A stretch of 57,173 nucleotides of DNA. Origin: an uncultured Myxococcales bacterium (GTDB lineage: Bacteria; Myxococcota_A; UBA9042). Location of the stretch: assembly GCA_903929795.1 (NCBI GenBank), contig CAIYWC010000186.1, forward strand, positions 1 to 57,173, written 5' to 3'. Under the pieces are notes generated by a model, which was given only the letters and a program-made list of their open reading frames with translations, ran no database searches and was not told where the DNA came from. This document shows, one piece after another, positions 7,288 to 15,761 of the stretch. Both the position numbers and the translations under genes were made by a program. Every line of letters begins with the position of its first letter. Positions within the stretch are counted from its first letter, which is position 1.

Positions 7288-8805
7288 TCAAGGCGTGCTG
7301 ATGGTGCCTTCCATGGAGCTGATGGTGTTCTTGGTGCACAGCTTCCAGTGCGTCGCCTCGTAACCAGCGCGCATTTGCTGGAGAATTTGCGGCCGCGCCT
7401 TGCCGATCGGCAGCCCGGAATCGAGGATCTCCACCTGGTCCGCCTTCAGGTTCTTGATGCGGCTGCACCGGTCGTCCAGCAGCGGCATCAGGCATTTCAG
7501 CCCGGCGGGCTGGGCGATCAGAAAGCGAAACACGTCGTCATCCTTGGAGAATTCCGCGTGTTTCAACGCCAGCCCGCAGCTCAGCGGCCGCGCACCCGCC
7601 AGCTCGGCATCCATCCACCGCGCGATGAACAGGTTGGCCAAGCTCACGCTGGCGAACTGCACGGCGTTGTCACCGGCAATGGGCCGAAACAGCGCGGATT
7701 GGAAGAGTTTTTCGCAAACCCGTTCGCGATCGTCATCCGAGGTCCGTCCGCCGCCGTCCGCGACGGCCTTGCAGTCGCCAAGGTCCAACCGCAGGTCACT
7801 GCTCTCTTTTTGCCGCAGCTTGGGCGTCACCAGCCGATCGACAAGCCCCAGCGCCTGCTCCTCGTTCCAGCCCAGCTCCCGCAGCTCCTTGGTCAGGCGC
7901 GCGCCCACCAGCGCCTCATGCACGCGCGCGCGGCTGACGATGATGTCCGACTTCGGGTCCAGCGTCCGGTTGTGAAAATCGACAAGCGTCTTGATGTCGC
8001 CAAAGCTCGCCAGGTACGGGTACGTGCAGTCATCCGCGACCGTCGCGCGCTCGTCCAGGCCGTAGCGGTGCAGGAACTGCAGGAACTGCCCGCGCACCGC
8101 GGCGTCTTTCACCGCGCTGACGATGAATGCGTCCGTGTCCTTGCACTGCAGCGTGTGGATAGCGAACCGCGCGTCCACCGGCGCAAAGCCGTAGTCCGCG
8201 TCCAGCACCGGCGGGCGGGCCAGCAGGATGAATTGCGCCGCCGGCAGCTTGGCGGCCGCGTCCTTCCACGCCAGGATCACGACATTGCGCCGCGCGATCT
8301 CGACCTCGTCCAGGCCGTCCAGCAGGAACAGCGCGCGACCGGCAGCGACTTCCTGCGCAAAAGCAGCGACATCTGGACCGGTCTGCGCCACGACCGCCGC
8401 CAGCAGCGGATTGCCCGACGCGCTCGACTTGGCCACTTCCTTGGCGTCCACCAGAAACACCGGCAGCCTGCCGCAGAGCTGGCCGCGGAGCGACTCCGCC
8501 AGCCGCGTCTTGCCCAGCCCGCCGCGCGCGAAGATCGACGCCTGCTTGACTTCGCCTTTGGCCAGCGCGTCAATCAGCTGCGCCTCGGTCAAGTTCGCCT
8601 GCGCGTGCCCCGGCCACTGGGCGACAACCAGCGTCATCGGCGTGTAGTTGTCGTGCGCCGTCTCAAACCGCTGCTTGCCGGCGTTGAATTCGCACTTCTT
8701 GGCAAAGGCCGTCGCCTCCGCGCTCCGTGGGCCGCTGGCTTGCTCCGCGCCGCCGCACGCTGCGAGCGCCGCACAGGCCAGCGCCACATGCTGAATTGCC
8801 TTCAT
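7288..8805 (-). CDS. NACHT-type NTPase with lipoprotein signal peptide
   Basis: From ATG 8803-8805 (GAGAGG six bases upstream) the protein has 505 residues. It begins with a type II signal: Lys2, a hydrophobic stretch and lipobox LAAC with Cys17, followed by GG, so sorting to the outer membrane would be expected. A NACHT-like P-loop ATPase core follows: Walker A ARGGLGKT (93-100; the first Gly of the strict motif is Ala), Walker B with the NACHT signature FLLDGLDEVE (160-169), and a sensor-like LLARPP (195-199), then FAIHTLQ and helical regions to about residue 500. No known sensor or effector domain is recognisable at either end. It follows two exported parvulins with a 26-base gap, which supports export. 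NACHT proteins are usually cytoplasmic signalling ATPases (eukaryotic NLRs, bacterial anti-phage proteins), so an exported one is odd. Confidence 0.75.
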   Translation of the reverse strand: MKAIQHVALACAALAACGGAEQASGPRSAEATAFAKKCEFNAGKQRFETAHDNYTPMTLVVAQWPGHAQANLTEAQLIDALAKGEVKQASIFARGGLGKTRLAESLRGQLCGRLPVFLVDAKEVAKSSASGNPLLAAVVAQTGPDVAAFAQEVAAGRALFLLDGLDEVEIARRNVVILAWKDAAAKLPAAQFILLARPPVLDADYGFAPVDARFAIHTLQCKDTDAFIVSAVKDAAVRGQFLQFLHRYGLDERATVADDCTYPYLASFGDIKTLVDFHNRTLDPKSDIIVSRARVHEALVGARLTKELRELGWNEEQALGLVDRLVTPKLRQKESSDLRLDLGDCKAVADGGGRTSDDDRERVCEKLFQSALFRPIAGDNAVQFASVSLANLFIARWMDAELAGARPLSCGLALKHAEFSKDDDVFRFLIAQPAGLKCLMPLLDDRCSRIKNLKADQVEILDSGLPIGKARPQILQQMRAGYEATHWKLCTKNTISSMEGTISTP

Positions 8806-8831
8806 GTTTTTCCTCTCGATGGCGCTCGCTG

Positions 8832-9887
8832 CTACAGCCGCACGTCGATGTGACTCGTGCTGCGCATCTCGTCCAGCCAGGCTTTGTACAGCTTGGTGAA
8901 CTGCTCTTCCTGAAGCCGCGCGCGGACAAACTGCTCCAGCACTTCCTTGTCCTTGACCGGCACCCGCCGCCGCTCCAAAAACTGAATGATGTGAAAGCCA
9001 TACGGCGTCTGGACCACGGTGGAGATCTCGCCAGGCTGCAGCGACCACAGCTTGCCGCCAAAAGTCGGGTCGAGCGTCCAGCGCTTTTGCCAGCCCAGAT
9101 CGCCGTGACCCTCCGACGTCGCCGAGTCGTCGTTGCAGTCGTCCGACACCTCGTCCCACGGCTTTTTGTGCACGGCCACGTCGTCATAGCAATGCCACGC
9201 GCGATCGCGCAGTTCCGTCACACGCTGGGGGCTCGCGTCATCGGGCACGCCGATCAGCATGTGCCGCGAGTGCACCTCGTCCTCAAATTGCCCACCGGCG
9301 TACTCCTGCTCGATGATCCGCTTGACCTCGTCGTCGGTCACCCGCAGCTTGCCGGCGATCTTGGCCCGCAGCATCTGCACGCGCACCATCTCCGTCCGCA
9401 CGTGCTGGCGGTACGCGGCGAGGGTCGGAAAGCCCATGTTGCGCACAATGTCCTCGAACTCGTCGGCGGACTTGTGCATTCGTTTGCGCGTCTGGTCGAT
9501 TTGGCCGTCGACCTCGCCATCGCTCACGACCAAGCCCAGATCTTTCGCGGCCTTGGCCACCAGCGCGTTGTCGATCAGCGTGTCCAGCGTCTGTTTGCGC
9601 AACGCCTCCGCGCTGCGCGGCTCCGCGGTCTGCACGGGGTCGTTGCCGCCGCGCGTCTGGCCCATCGCACGGCGCAATTCGCTTTGTAAAATCGCGGTAT
9701 CGCCCACGGTCGCCACGACGCCGTCGACCTCGTGGTAGCCCTGCGGCAGCGCCGCTCGCCGGACCGTCGGCACGGGCTTGGGCGGGGCAATCACCTCGGT
9801 CGGCACCGGCGCCGGGTCCGCTGCACGCGCGACCGTCGGCGCGACAAGCAGCGCCAGCAGCGCGGCCGCAAGAGTCGGTTTCAGCAT
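8832..9887 (-). CDS. Periplasmic SurA-like peptidyl-prolyl isomerase (parvulin)
   Basis: The 351-residue protein has a signal peptide (MLKPTLAAALLALLVAPTVARA, cut likely after ARA), a SurA N-type helical chaperone region (VDGVVATVGDTAILQSEL, then TLDTLIDNALVAKAAKDLG) and one parvulin domain (SRHMLIGVP near 225, GDLGWQKRWTLD, LQPGEISTVVQTPYGFHIIQFLERR). Members bind and isomerise prolyl bonds of unfolded outer-membrane proteins in the periplasm. The central part of the parvulin domain carries an unusual insert with two Cys (WHCYDDVAVHKK, DDCNDD). It starts three bases after the stop of the upstream PpiC lipoprotein and ends 26 bases before the NACHT lipoprotein, so the three are very likely one operon. 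Confidence 0.85.
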   Translation of the reverse strand: MLKPTLAAALLALLVAPTVARAADPAPVPTEVIAPPKPVPTVRRAALPQGYHEVDGVVATVGDTAILQSELRRAMGQTRGGNDPVQTAEPRSAEALRKQTLDTLIDNALVAKAAKDLGLVVSDGEVDGQIDQTRKRMHKSADEFEDIVRNMGFPTLAAYRQHVRTEMVRVQMLRAKIAGKLRVTDDEVKRIIEQEYAGGQFEDEVHSRHMLIGVPDDASPQRVTELRDRAWHCYDDVAVHKKPWDEVSDDCNDDSATSEGHGDLGWQKRWTLDPTFGGKLWSLQPGEISTVVQTPYGFHIIQFLERRRVPVKDKEVLEQFVRARLQEEQFTKLYKAWLDEMRSTSHIDVRL

Positions 9888-9890
9888 TGC

Positions 9891-10985
9891 TTACAGCTCT
9901 GACGGCGTGGGATCCGCCGGTTGCTTGTTGGTTGTCACGCCCGACGGCGCTTTGCCCTTGACGGGCGCCGGCTCAATCGGCAGCTGCCGCAGCGCTTCGA
10001 CGTTCAGCTCGATCTTGGCCGCCGCGCGCAGATCGTCCACCAGCTTTTGGCGGCGCAAATCGCGCTCGCGCTTGACGAGCCGCGTGCGCACGGAGTCGCG
10101 CACGTCGTCCAGCGCCTTGTCCACGGCGGGAATTTTCGATGTGACCATCAGCACGTGCCAGCCTTCAGGCGACTGGACCGGCGTGCCGATCGTAAAGATC
10201 TCGCGGCCCATCGCGGCGGCAATCACCTCCGCGGGCACGCGCGCCAGGCGCTCCAGATCGGCCGGCGTCGCGCCCGGCGGCGGCGTGCGGGACACCAGCC
10301 CCAGCGAGCCCAAATACGGGATTGTCGCCTGGTCCTGCGACAGCCGGCCCACGTAGTCGTTCCACGCCACCACCAGCTTGGCCGGCGCGCCCTCGGAAGC
10401 TGAGCGCAGTTCTTTGGCGATCCGGTCCGCCGTCGCAGCGTCTTTGACAAGAATATGGCTGACTTCCACCTGCTCCGGCTTGTGGTACAGCCCGGGATTG
10501 GCGTCGTAATACGCCTTGAGGTCCGCATCCGTGAAGCTCTCCGGCTTGACGGCGTCCACCGCCGCATCCGCCAGGAATTTCCGCACCATCGCCTGCTTGG
10601 CGGCCTCCAGCACCTCCGGATCCGTCGCCAGCCCGCGCCGTGCCGCTTCCGCCGCCAGCAGCTCGAATTGCACCAAGCTCGTTAGGTATTCCTTGCGCTT
10701 TTGCACGCTTGCGAACTGGCTGCGGACCACCGCCGGTTCTCGCGCCAGCCGCGCTTCGATCTCGCCCAGCGTGATCGCGTGGTCGCCGATCCGCGCGACG
10801 ACGGTCTCGCGCTGCTCCGCGGTCAGCTGCGAGTCATCGGCGTTGATGCGCGCCTTGGGCACCTGTTCGACGGTCGCCTGCAACGCGGCGGGCGTAATTC
10901 CCGGCCCGGCCGGATGCGGTCGCGCGGGCTTGCCGCACGCGGCGGTCAAGAGGAGCAACGGGGACAGGGCGAGGATGAGGCGCAT
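9891..10985 (-). CDS. PpiC-type parvulin lipoprotein
   Basis: From ATG 10983-10985, with GGAGG five bases upstream, the protein has 364 residues. Its start MRLILALSPLLLLTAACGK is a lipoprotein signal with lipobox TAAC. A SurA-like helical region follows (VVARIGDHAITLGEIEARL, LVQFELLAAEAARRG), then a parvulin domain (VEVSHILVKDAATADRIA, IFTIGTPVQSPEGWHVLMV). It resembles PrsA-type membrane-anchored foldases, which assist folding of exported proteins. It is first in the operon with the SurA-like gene and the NACHT lipoprotein. The frame stays open 300 codons further upstream, but that part is antisense to the lipoprotein gene at 11136-11909 and is ignored. Confidence 0.85.
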   Translation of the reverse strand: MRLILALSPLLLLTAACGKPARPHPAGPGITPAALQATVEQVPKARINADDSQLTAEQRETVVARIGDHAITLGEIEARLAREPAVVRSQFASVQKRKEYLTSLVQFELLAAEAARRGLATDPEVLEAAKQAMVRKFLADAAVDAVKPESFTDADLKAYYDANPGLYHKPEQVEVSHILVKDAATADRIAKELRSASEGAPAKLVVAWNDYVGRLSQDQATIPYLGSLGLVSRTPPPGATPADLERLARVPAEVIAAAMGREIFTIGTPVQSPEGWHVLMVTSKIPAVDKALDDVRDSVRTRLVKRERDLRRQKLVDDLRAAAKIELNVEALRQLPIEPAPVKGKAPSGVTTNKQPADPTPSEL

Positions 10986-11135
10986 GAAGACCTCCGCCCA
11001 AAGGGACGGCGGGTGTGTTTTGGCAGGTTTGGCGATGCGGCGCAACCTCCGATGCGCCGCGCCCGGCGACATCTTGACACGCCCCTGCCGAAGCCCCAGC
11101 CTCAGCGCGCCCGGGTCCACGCCCGCCGGAACCCG
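10986..11135. promoter_or_regulatory. Divergent intergenic region with inverted repeat
   Basis: The gap lies between the divergent starts of the PpiC lipoprotein (minus) and the STT3-tail-like lipoprotein (plus). It contains the inverted repeat GCGGCGC (11037-11043) / GCGCCGC (11054-11060), each arm next to a GATG copy. A TTGACA hexamer lies on the plus strand at 11074-11079, but no matching -10 element is evident 16-18 bases further. The promoters for both genes should be here. Confidence 0.35.
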
Positions 11136-11909
11136 ATGACGCTGCCGTTGGACACCCGCCGCTTGCTGTTGCTGCCGCTTCTGGCGGTGCTCCACGCGTG
11201 TTCGGCCAAGGCGCCGCCGCCGACCGTGCCGCCCGAATGGCAGGACGTCGTGCAGTGGCTGCGGGCGCATCCGCCGGCCGCGGGCGTGCTGACGCTGTCG
11301 GACACCGGCGCCGCGGCGGTCAAGCTGGCGGGCCACACGCCGTTCCAGGACCGCCAGGGCCAGGCGTGGCTGCTGGGTCGGGATGCCAAGGCGCTGCAGC
11401 AGGCCATGGCGGCCCAAAATCTGGACTACCTGCTGACGACCGAGCCCGACTTTCGCGACTTGCCGGAGCTGCCCAAGGATCCGAAGGTCGTCGTGCCGTC
11501 GCTGCTGACGCACCTGGTCGCGCTGTACGGCACCGGGACCCACGACCAAGCGTGCGTGGACGGCCTGCAGCTTGTCGCGACCTCGAGCGCGATCCGCAAC
11601 GTGGGCGGTCGGCACCTGCCGTCGGCCCTGCTGTTCCACCGTGTGCCGGGTGCGCTGCTGCAGCTGCACAAGCTGGTGCCCGGCATTCCCGTGCGCGTGG
11701 AGACGCGGCGCACATTTGCCGGCCAGGTCTTCGTTTTTGACTGCCAGACCCGCGCGGACACCGACGGCAATCTGGAAATGCGCTTTCCGTACGCGACTTT
11801 GCCAGACGGGCCGGTGCGCATGTGGACCGCAATGTCCAAGGGCGGCGAGCCGCTGCGGATATCGGCTGAGGCGGTCGAGAAAGGCCTGGCGGTTGACCTC
11901 ACGCAATAA
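11136..11909 (+). CDS. Lipoprotein resembling the soluble C-terminal domain of STT3/AglB oligosaccharyltransferase
   Basis: This 257-residue protein starts with a lipoprotein signal (LLLLPLLAVLHACSAK, lipobox LHAC). The body begins PEWQDVVQWLRAHPP, then GVLTLSDTGAAAVKLAG and LDYLLTTEP, which recalls the post-membrane region of STT3/AglB enzymes where the WWDxG motif sits, though that motif is absent here (SDTG in its place). The last 90 residues (VPGIPVRVETRRTFAGQVF, FDCQTRADTDGNLEMRFPY, ISAEAVEKGLAV) resemble the beta-sandwich tail of archaeal AglB. There are no membrane helices other than the signal, so it cannot be a complete transferase. It might bind glycans or acceptor peptides in the periplasm. 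The family call is a pattern-based guess. Its TAA abuts the mfd stop codon on the other strand. Confidence 0.45.
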   Translation: MTLPLDTRRLLLLPLLAVLHACSAKAPPPTVPPEWQDVVQWLRAHPPAAGVLTLSDTGAAAVKLAGHTPFQDRQGQAWLLGRDAKALQQAMAAQNLDYLLTTEPDFRDLPELPKDPKVVVPSLLTHLVALYGTGTHDQACVDGLQLVATSSAIRNVGGRHLPSALLFHRVPGALLQLHKLVPGIPVRVETRRTFAGQVFVFDCQTRADTDGNLEMRFPYATLPDGPVRMWTAMSKGGEPLRISAEAVEKGLAVDLTQ

Positions 11910-14900
11910 TCAGCGGCGCGACACGATCCGCAGGCGCCCACTGTTGCGCGGATCCACCGCCAGCTGCCGCTGTGGCTCGGGCTCCGGCGTCACGTCGATG
12001 ACCACATCCGCCGGGTTCTCCGCCCACTGGCGCAGCGTCCGCAGCAGGTCCTTGGTCGCCTGCACCGGTGCTTCCTGCTCGCGCGGCGTCAGCACCTTGG
12101 TCAACACCATGTCCGGCGTCAGCCGGTACAGCGACCCGCGCACGTTCACCAGCGGCAGCAGCGTCTCCGGCTGCAGCTTGCCGCGCTCGTGCAGCGTCAG
12201 CGCCACCGCCGCCGGCCCTTGCTCGACTTTTTGGACGCCCAGGCCAATCGCCAGCACGCGCAGCTCCAGCGTCTCGAACAGCGCCTGCGCCGGCGGCGGC
12301 AACCGGCCGTAGCGGTCCACCACGGCGCGCATTGCCACGTCCAGCTCTTCCTCGTTGCGCACGCCGGCCAGCCGCTTGTACGCGGCCAAACGCTGCGTCG
12401 GATCCGGCACATACGTCTCCGGCAGGAACGCCGTCAGCGCGACCTTGATCTCCGGATCCACCGGCGCGCCCAGGTCCTCGCCGCGGATTTCGTGCACCGC
12501 CTCTTCCAGCAGCTTGACGTACAGCTCGTAGCCGATCTCCGCGATGTGGCCCGTCTGCTCCTCGCCCAGCAGGTTGCCGGCGCCGCGGATCTCCAGGTCA
12601 TGACTGGCGATTTGCACGCCCGAGCCCAGCTCCGAGAACCGCTCCAGCACCGCGACGCGACGCGCGCCGTCGGTCGTCATGCGCTCGCGCTCGGGCACGG
12701 TCAGGTAGCACCACGCGCGCACGCTCGAGCGCCCCACGCGCCCGCGCAGCTGGTACAACTGCGCCAAACCAAAGGTGTCCGCGCGCTCGATGAACATCGT
12801 GTTGGCGTTGGGAATATCCAGCCCGGACTCGATAATCGTCGTTGAAATCAGGACGTTGCACTCGCGGCGCATGAATTTCAGCATGGCGTCTTCCAGTTCG
12901 CCTTCGTCCATCTGGCCATGCGCGACGACCGGCTTGACGCCCGGCACCAGCGACTGCAAATGCTCCGCAATTTCGGGCAATCGCGCGATGCGGTTGCACA
13001 CGTAAAACACCTGCCCACCGCGCGCCAGTTCGCGTTCCACGGCTTCCTGAACCACGTCATCGGCGCCGCGGCACACGATCGTCCGCACCGACTTGCGGTT
13101 CTCCGGCGGCGTCGCAATCAGCGACAAGTCGCGCAGCCCAAGCGTCGCCAGCTGCAGCGTGCGCGGAATCGGCGTCGCGGACAGCGTCAGGCAGTCGATG
13201 TTGGTCCGCCATTTCTTGATCGCCTCCTTGTGGCTGACGCCAAACCTGTGCTCCTCGTCGATGATCAGCAGGCCCAAGTCGCGGAAATTCACGTCTTTGG
13301 ATAGTAGCCGGTGCGTGCCGACGATGATGTCGATCTCGCCCTTGTTCAAGGCCTCGATCGTCTCGCGCTGCTCCGCCGGGCTCAGGAACCGCGACAGCGA
13401 CGCCACGCGGATCGGCAGGCCTTGGCAGCGCTCCGCAAACGTCAGGCGGTGCTGTTCGGCGAGCACGGTCGTTGGCGTCAACACCGCGACTTGCTTGCCG
13501 TCCAGCGCGACTTTCACTGCCGCGCGAATCGCCACTTCCGTCTTGCCATAGCCGACATCGCCGCACACAAGCCGGTCCATCGGCCGCGGCAGGGTCAGAT
13601 CGATGAGCACGTCGTCGATCGCGCGCTGCTGGTCCGGCGTCTCTTCCCACGGGAACGACGCCTCCCACTCGCGGTACACTTCGTCCGGCGGCGAAAATGC
13701 GTGACCGGGCCGCGCCGCGCGCTCGGCATACAGCCGCACCAGCTCGTGGGCCGCCTCCGCCACGGCCTTTTTGGCGCGCCGCTTGGCCTTCAGCCAGCGA
13801 TCGTGGCCCAGCCGGTCCAGCTGCGGCGACGCGTCCTCGCCGGAGACAAACTTCTGCACGCGCTCCAGGCTCGTCACCGGCACGTACAACCGCTGGTCTT
13901 CCTTGTAGATAATCAGCAGGAAGTCCTGCTCAATACCCCCCGCCGCCATGCGCTGCAGCCCAACGTAGCGGCCGATGCCGTGGTCGACGTGCACGATGTA
14001 GTCGCCCTCGGTCAGCTCCGCCATGTCGCGGATGAACTGGCCCGCCGAGCGTTTCTTGCGCAATTGCTGGGGCTTGACCGTCTTGTGGCCAAAAATCTCG
14101 TCTTCGTCGATGACGACGAGCTTGAGCGCCTCGATGTGGTAGCCCTCGCCCGAGCCGCCCAGCACCAGCAGCGCGTCCAGGTCCTTGCGCAGCCGCAGCG
14201 CCGGCATGTCGACCGGCCTGAGCGGTCCCTGGTGGAACTCGCTGCCGATGCCGTAGTGCCGCAGGATCGTCGCCAGCCGCTCGCGGCCGCCCTCCGAGTG
14301 CGCGGCAATCACCACCAATTCCTGCAACTTGCGCGCCATGCGGATGCGCTGCACCAGCGGTCGCAGGCCCTCGTCGCGCCCGCGCGCCTCGTGCAGCTCG
14401 CGTGCCACGTCGCGGTTGTTGCCCACGTCCAGCTGGAACGTCGGCGCCGTGCGGCCCTCCTCAAAAATCGCGAACGGCCGCACGTACAGCTGGGTATGCT
14501 CCTGCAATTGCGCGCGAATCTCCGCCGGCGACGCCGCCAGCTGCTCCGGCGGATAGCACAGCCGGTGCGCCGCCTGCGCCTCGTCGTACTGCAGCCGCAG
14601 CGTCTGCCACGCCGCGTCCAGCGCCTGAAAACACGCGTCGGGCTGGTCCAGCACCACGATCGGCGACGCGTTGCCGGTCAGCGGCGCCAGCTGCAGGATC
14701 GTCGCCTGGTCCGGCGTAATGCCTGCGCGCAGCGCTTCCAGCCCCGGCACCACGTGGCCGGCGCGCAATTCGTCCAGAATCGACCGCAGCTCGACATTGC
14801 CGACGTCGTGCAAATCCGCTAAATCCGTCAGGTTTTTGCCCGCCAGCGCCAGCGTGCTCGGGTCGATCAGCAGCTCCCGCACCGGTGGCAGGATCACGTC

Positions 14901-15572
14901 CAGCAGGCTGTGGCCCGTCGCCGCTTGCGTCTCGGGGTCAAAAAAGCGGATCGCGGACACGTCGTCGCGCGCCACGTCGATGCGCGTCGGCTCCAGGTAG
15001 AGCGGGCTCCAGACGTCGATGCCGTCGCCGCGCAGGGTGAAAGTGCCCTGATCTTCGCAGACTGGCACTTGTTCGTAGCCGCCTGCCAGCAGCTGCTCCA
15101 CAAGCTCGACCGTGTCCAGGTTGCTGCCCACGGTCGCCATCGCCGTCGCGCGATCCAGCTGGCCGCCCGACAGCGTGCGGTGCAACAGCGCCTCCGCGGT
15201 CACGACGACCGCCGCCAGCCCCAGGCCCAGGTTCAGCCGGTAGCCCGCCGCCAGCCGCGCCTGGACGTTTTGCCGCAGCGGCGAGACATCGTGGTACGGC
15301 GAGACGTCATTGGCTTCATAGCCGAGCACCGGCGCCAGACCCGGCCACAGCTCGCCTTCAAAAGCCCCCAGGCCTTCGACGATTTGCGCCATGCGCAGCG
15401 TGTTGGGCACGACGATCAGCAGCGGTCGGTCGACCCGCGCCCGCAGGACCGCCAGCAGCAACGGCACCACGCCAGCTTCCGCGGTCGCCAGCACCTGCAG
15501 CGGCGCGCGGTGTTCCAGCGAGAGCACGAGCCCCTCGAAGTCAAAGCGGCGCGGCTGGTGCGAGATGGCCAT
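11910..15572 (-). CDS. mfd: Transcription-repair coupling factor Mfd
   Basis: The 1220-residue protein is a full-length Mfd (E. coli 1148). The N-terminal UvrB-like module spans about 1-480 (LLLAVLRARVDRPLLIVVPN, VLGYEANDVSPYHDVSP). The RNA-polymerase interaction domain begins EGDYIVHVDHGIGRYVGLQR. The translocase motor has Walker A GDVGYGKTEVA, DEEHRFG, the SATPIPRTL motif III, and Q-x-R-GRVGR in motif VI (LRGRVGRSSVRAW), followed by the TRCF regulatory domain. Mfd removes RNA polymerase stalled at lesions and recruits UvrA; uvrC is also in this window (51774). I chose ATG 15570-15572 (MAISHQPRRFDFEGL) because the open frame beyond it is low-complexity and overlaps the divergent VWA gene. 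There is no clear ribosome site; an 8-bp inverted repeat lies 19 bases upstream. Confidence 0.95.
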   Translation of the reverse strand: MAISHQPRRFDFEGLVLSLEHRAPLQVLATAEAGVVPLLLAVLRARVDRPLLIVVPNTLRMAQIVEGLGAFEGELWPGLAPVLGYEANDVSPYHDVSPLRQNVQARLAAGYRLNLGLGLAAVVVTAEALLHRTLSGGQLDRATAMATVGSNLDTVELVEQLLAGGYEQVPVCEDQGTFTLRGDGIDVWSPLYLEPTRIDVARDDVSAIRFFDPETQAATGHSLLDVILPPVRELLIDPSTLALAGKNLTDLADLHDVGNVELRSILDELRAGHVVPGLEALRAGITPDQATILQLAPLTGNASPIVVLDQPDACFQALDAAWQTLRLQYDEAQAAHRLCYPPEQLAASPAEIRAQLQEHTQLYVRPFAIFEEGRTAPTFQLDVGNNRDVARELHEARGRDEGLRPLVQRIRMARKLQELVVIAAHSEGGRERLATILRHYGIGSEFHQGPLRPVDMPALRLRKDLDALLVLGGSGEGYHIEALKLVVIDEDEIFGHKTVKPQQLRKKRSAGQFIRDMAELTEGDYIVHVDHGIGRYVGLQRMAAGGIEQDFLLIIYKEDQRLYVPVTSLERVQKFVSGEDASPQLDRLGHDRWLKAKRRAKKAVAEAAHELVRLYAERAARPGHAFSPPDEVYREWEASFPWEETPDQQRAIDDVLIDLTLPRPMDRLVCGDVGYGKTEVAIRAAVKVALDGKQVAVLTPTTVLAEQHRLTFAERCQGLPIRVASLSRFLSPAEQRETIEALNKGEIDIIVGTHRLLSKDVNFRDLGLLIIDEEHRFGVSHKEAIKKWRTNIDCLTLSATPIPRTLQLATLGLRDLSLIATPPENRKSVRTIVCRGADDVVQEAVERELARGGQVFYVCNRIARLPEIAEHLQSLVPGVKPVVAHGQMDEGELEDAMLKFMRRECNVLISTTIIESGLDIPNANTMFIERADTFGLAQLYQLRGRVGRSSVRAWCYLTVPERERMTTDGARRVAVLERFSELGSGVQIASHDLEIRGAGNLLGEEQTGHIAEIGYELYVKLLEEAVHEIRGEDLGAPVDPEIKVALTAFLPETYVPDPTQRLAAYKRLAGVRNEEELDVAMRAVVDRYGRLPPPAQALFETLELRVLAIGLGVQKVEQGPAAVALTLHERGKLQPETLLPLVNVRGSLYRLTPDMVLTKVLTPREQEAPVQATKDLLRTLRQWAENPADVVIDVTPEPEPQRQLAVDPRNSGRLRIVSRR

Positions 15573-15590
15573 CGGGTCGCGCAGCTTAGG

Positions 15591-15613
15591 CGTTGCCCGG
15601 CGGATGGGCAACG
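15591..15613. promoter_or_regulatory. Perfect 8-bp inverted repeat in the mfd leader
   Basis: CGTTGCCC (15591-15598) and GGGCAACG (15606-15613) form a perfect stem with a 7-base loop, 19 bases upstream of the mfd start codon and within the 190-base divergent gap shared with the VWA lipoprotein gene. It could be an operator for a dimeric regulator or an RNA hairpin that limits access to the mfd start, which lacks a visible Shine-Dalgarno sequence. Confidence 0.45.
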
Positions 15614-15761
15614 ACAGCCGCGGTTTGCGCTGCGGTCCGCCACAATTGCGCAGCATCCGCGCCCGGAGCTTGGCGGCCCGCTTGACCAGAGCTGCGCGCA
15701 ACCGCACAGTGACGAGCGCAGGAATGCGCGGCGGACGCGGCGTGTTCCATGAGCCGGGAGC

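Noticed and set aside
7229..7495. N-terminal extension of the diguanylate cyclase frame
   Set aside because: The 89 extra residues are low complexity, overlap the end of the NACHT gene, and the internal ATG has a strong GGAGG.
13311..14822. Plus-strand open frame of 503 codons inside mfd
   Set aside because: It lies wholly within a confident Mfd gene and has no motif.
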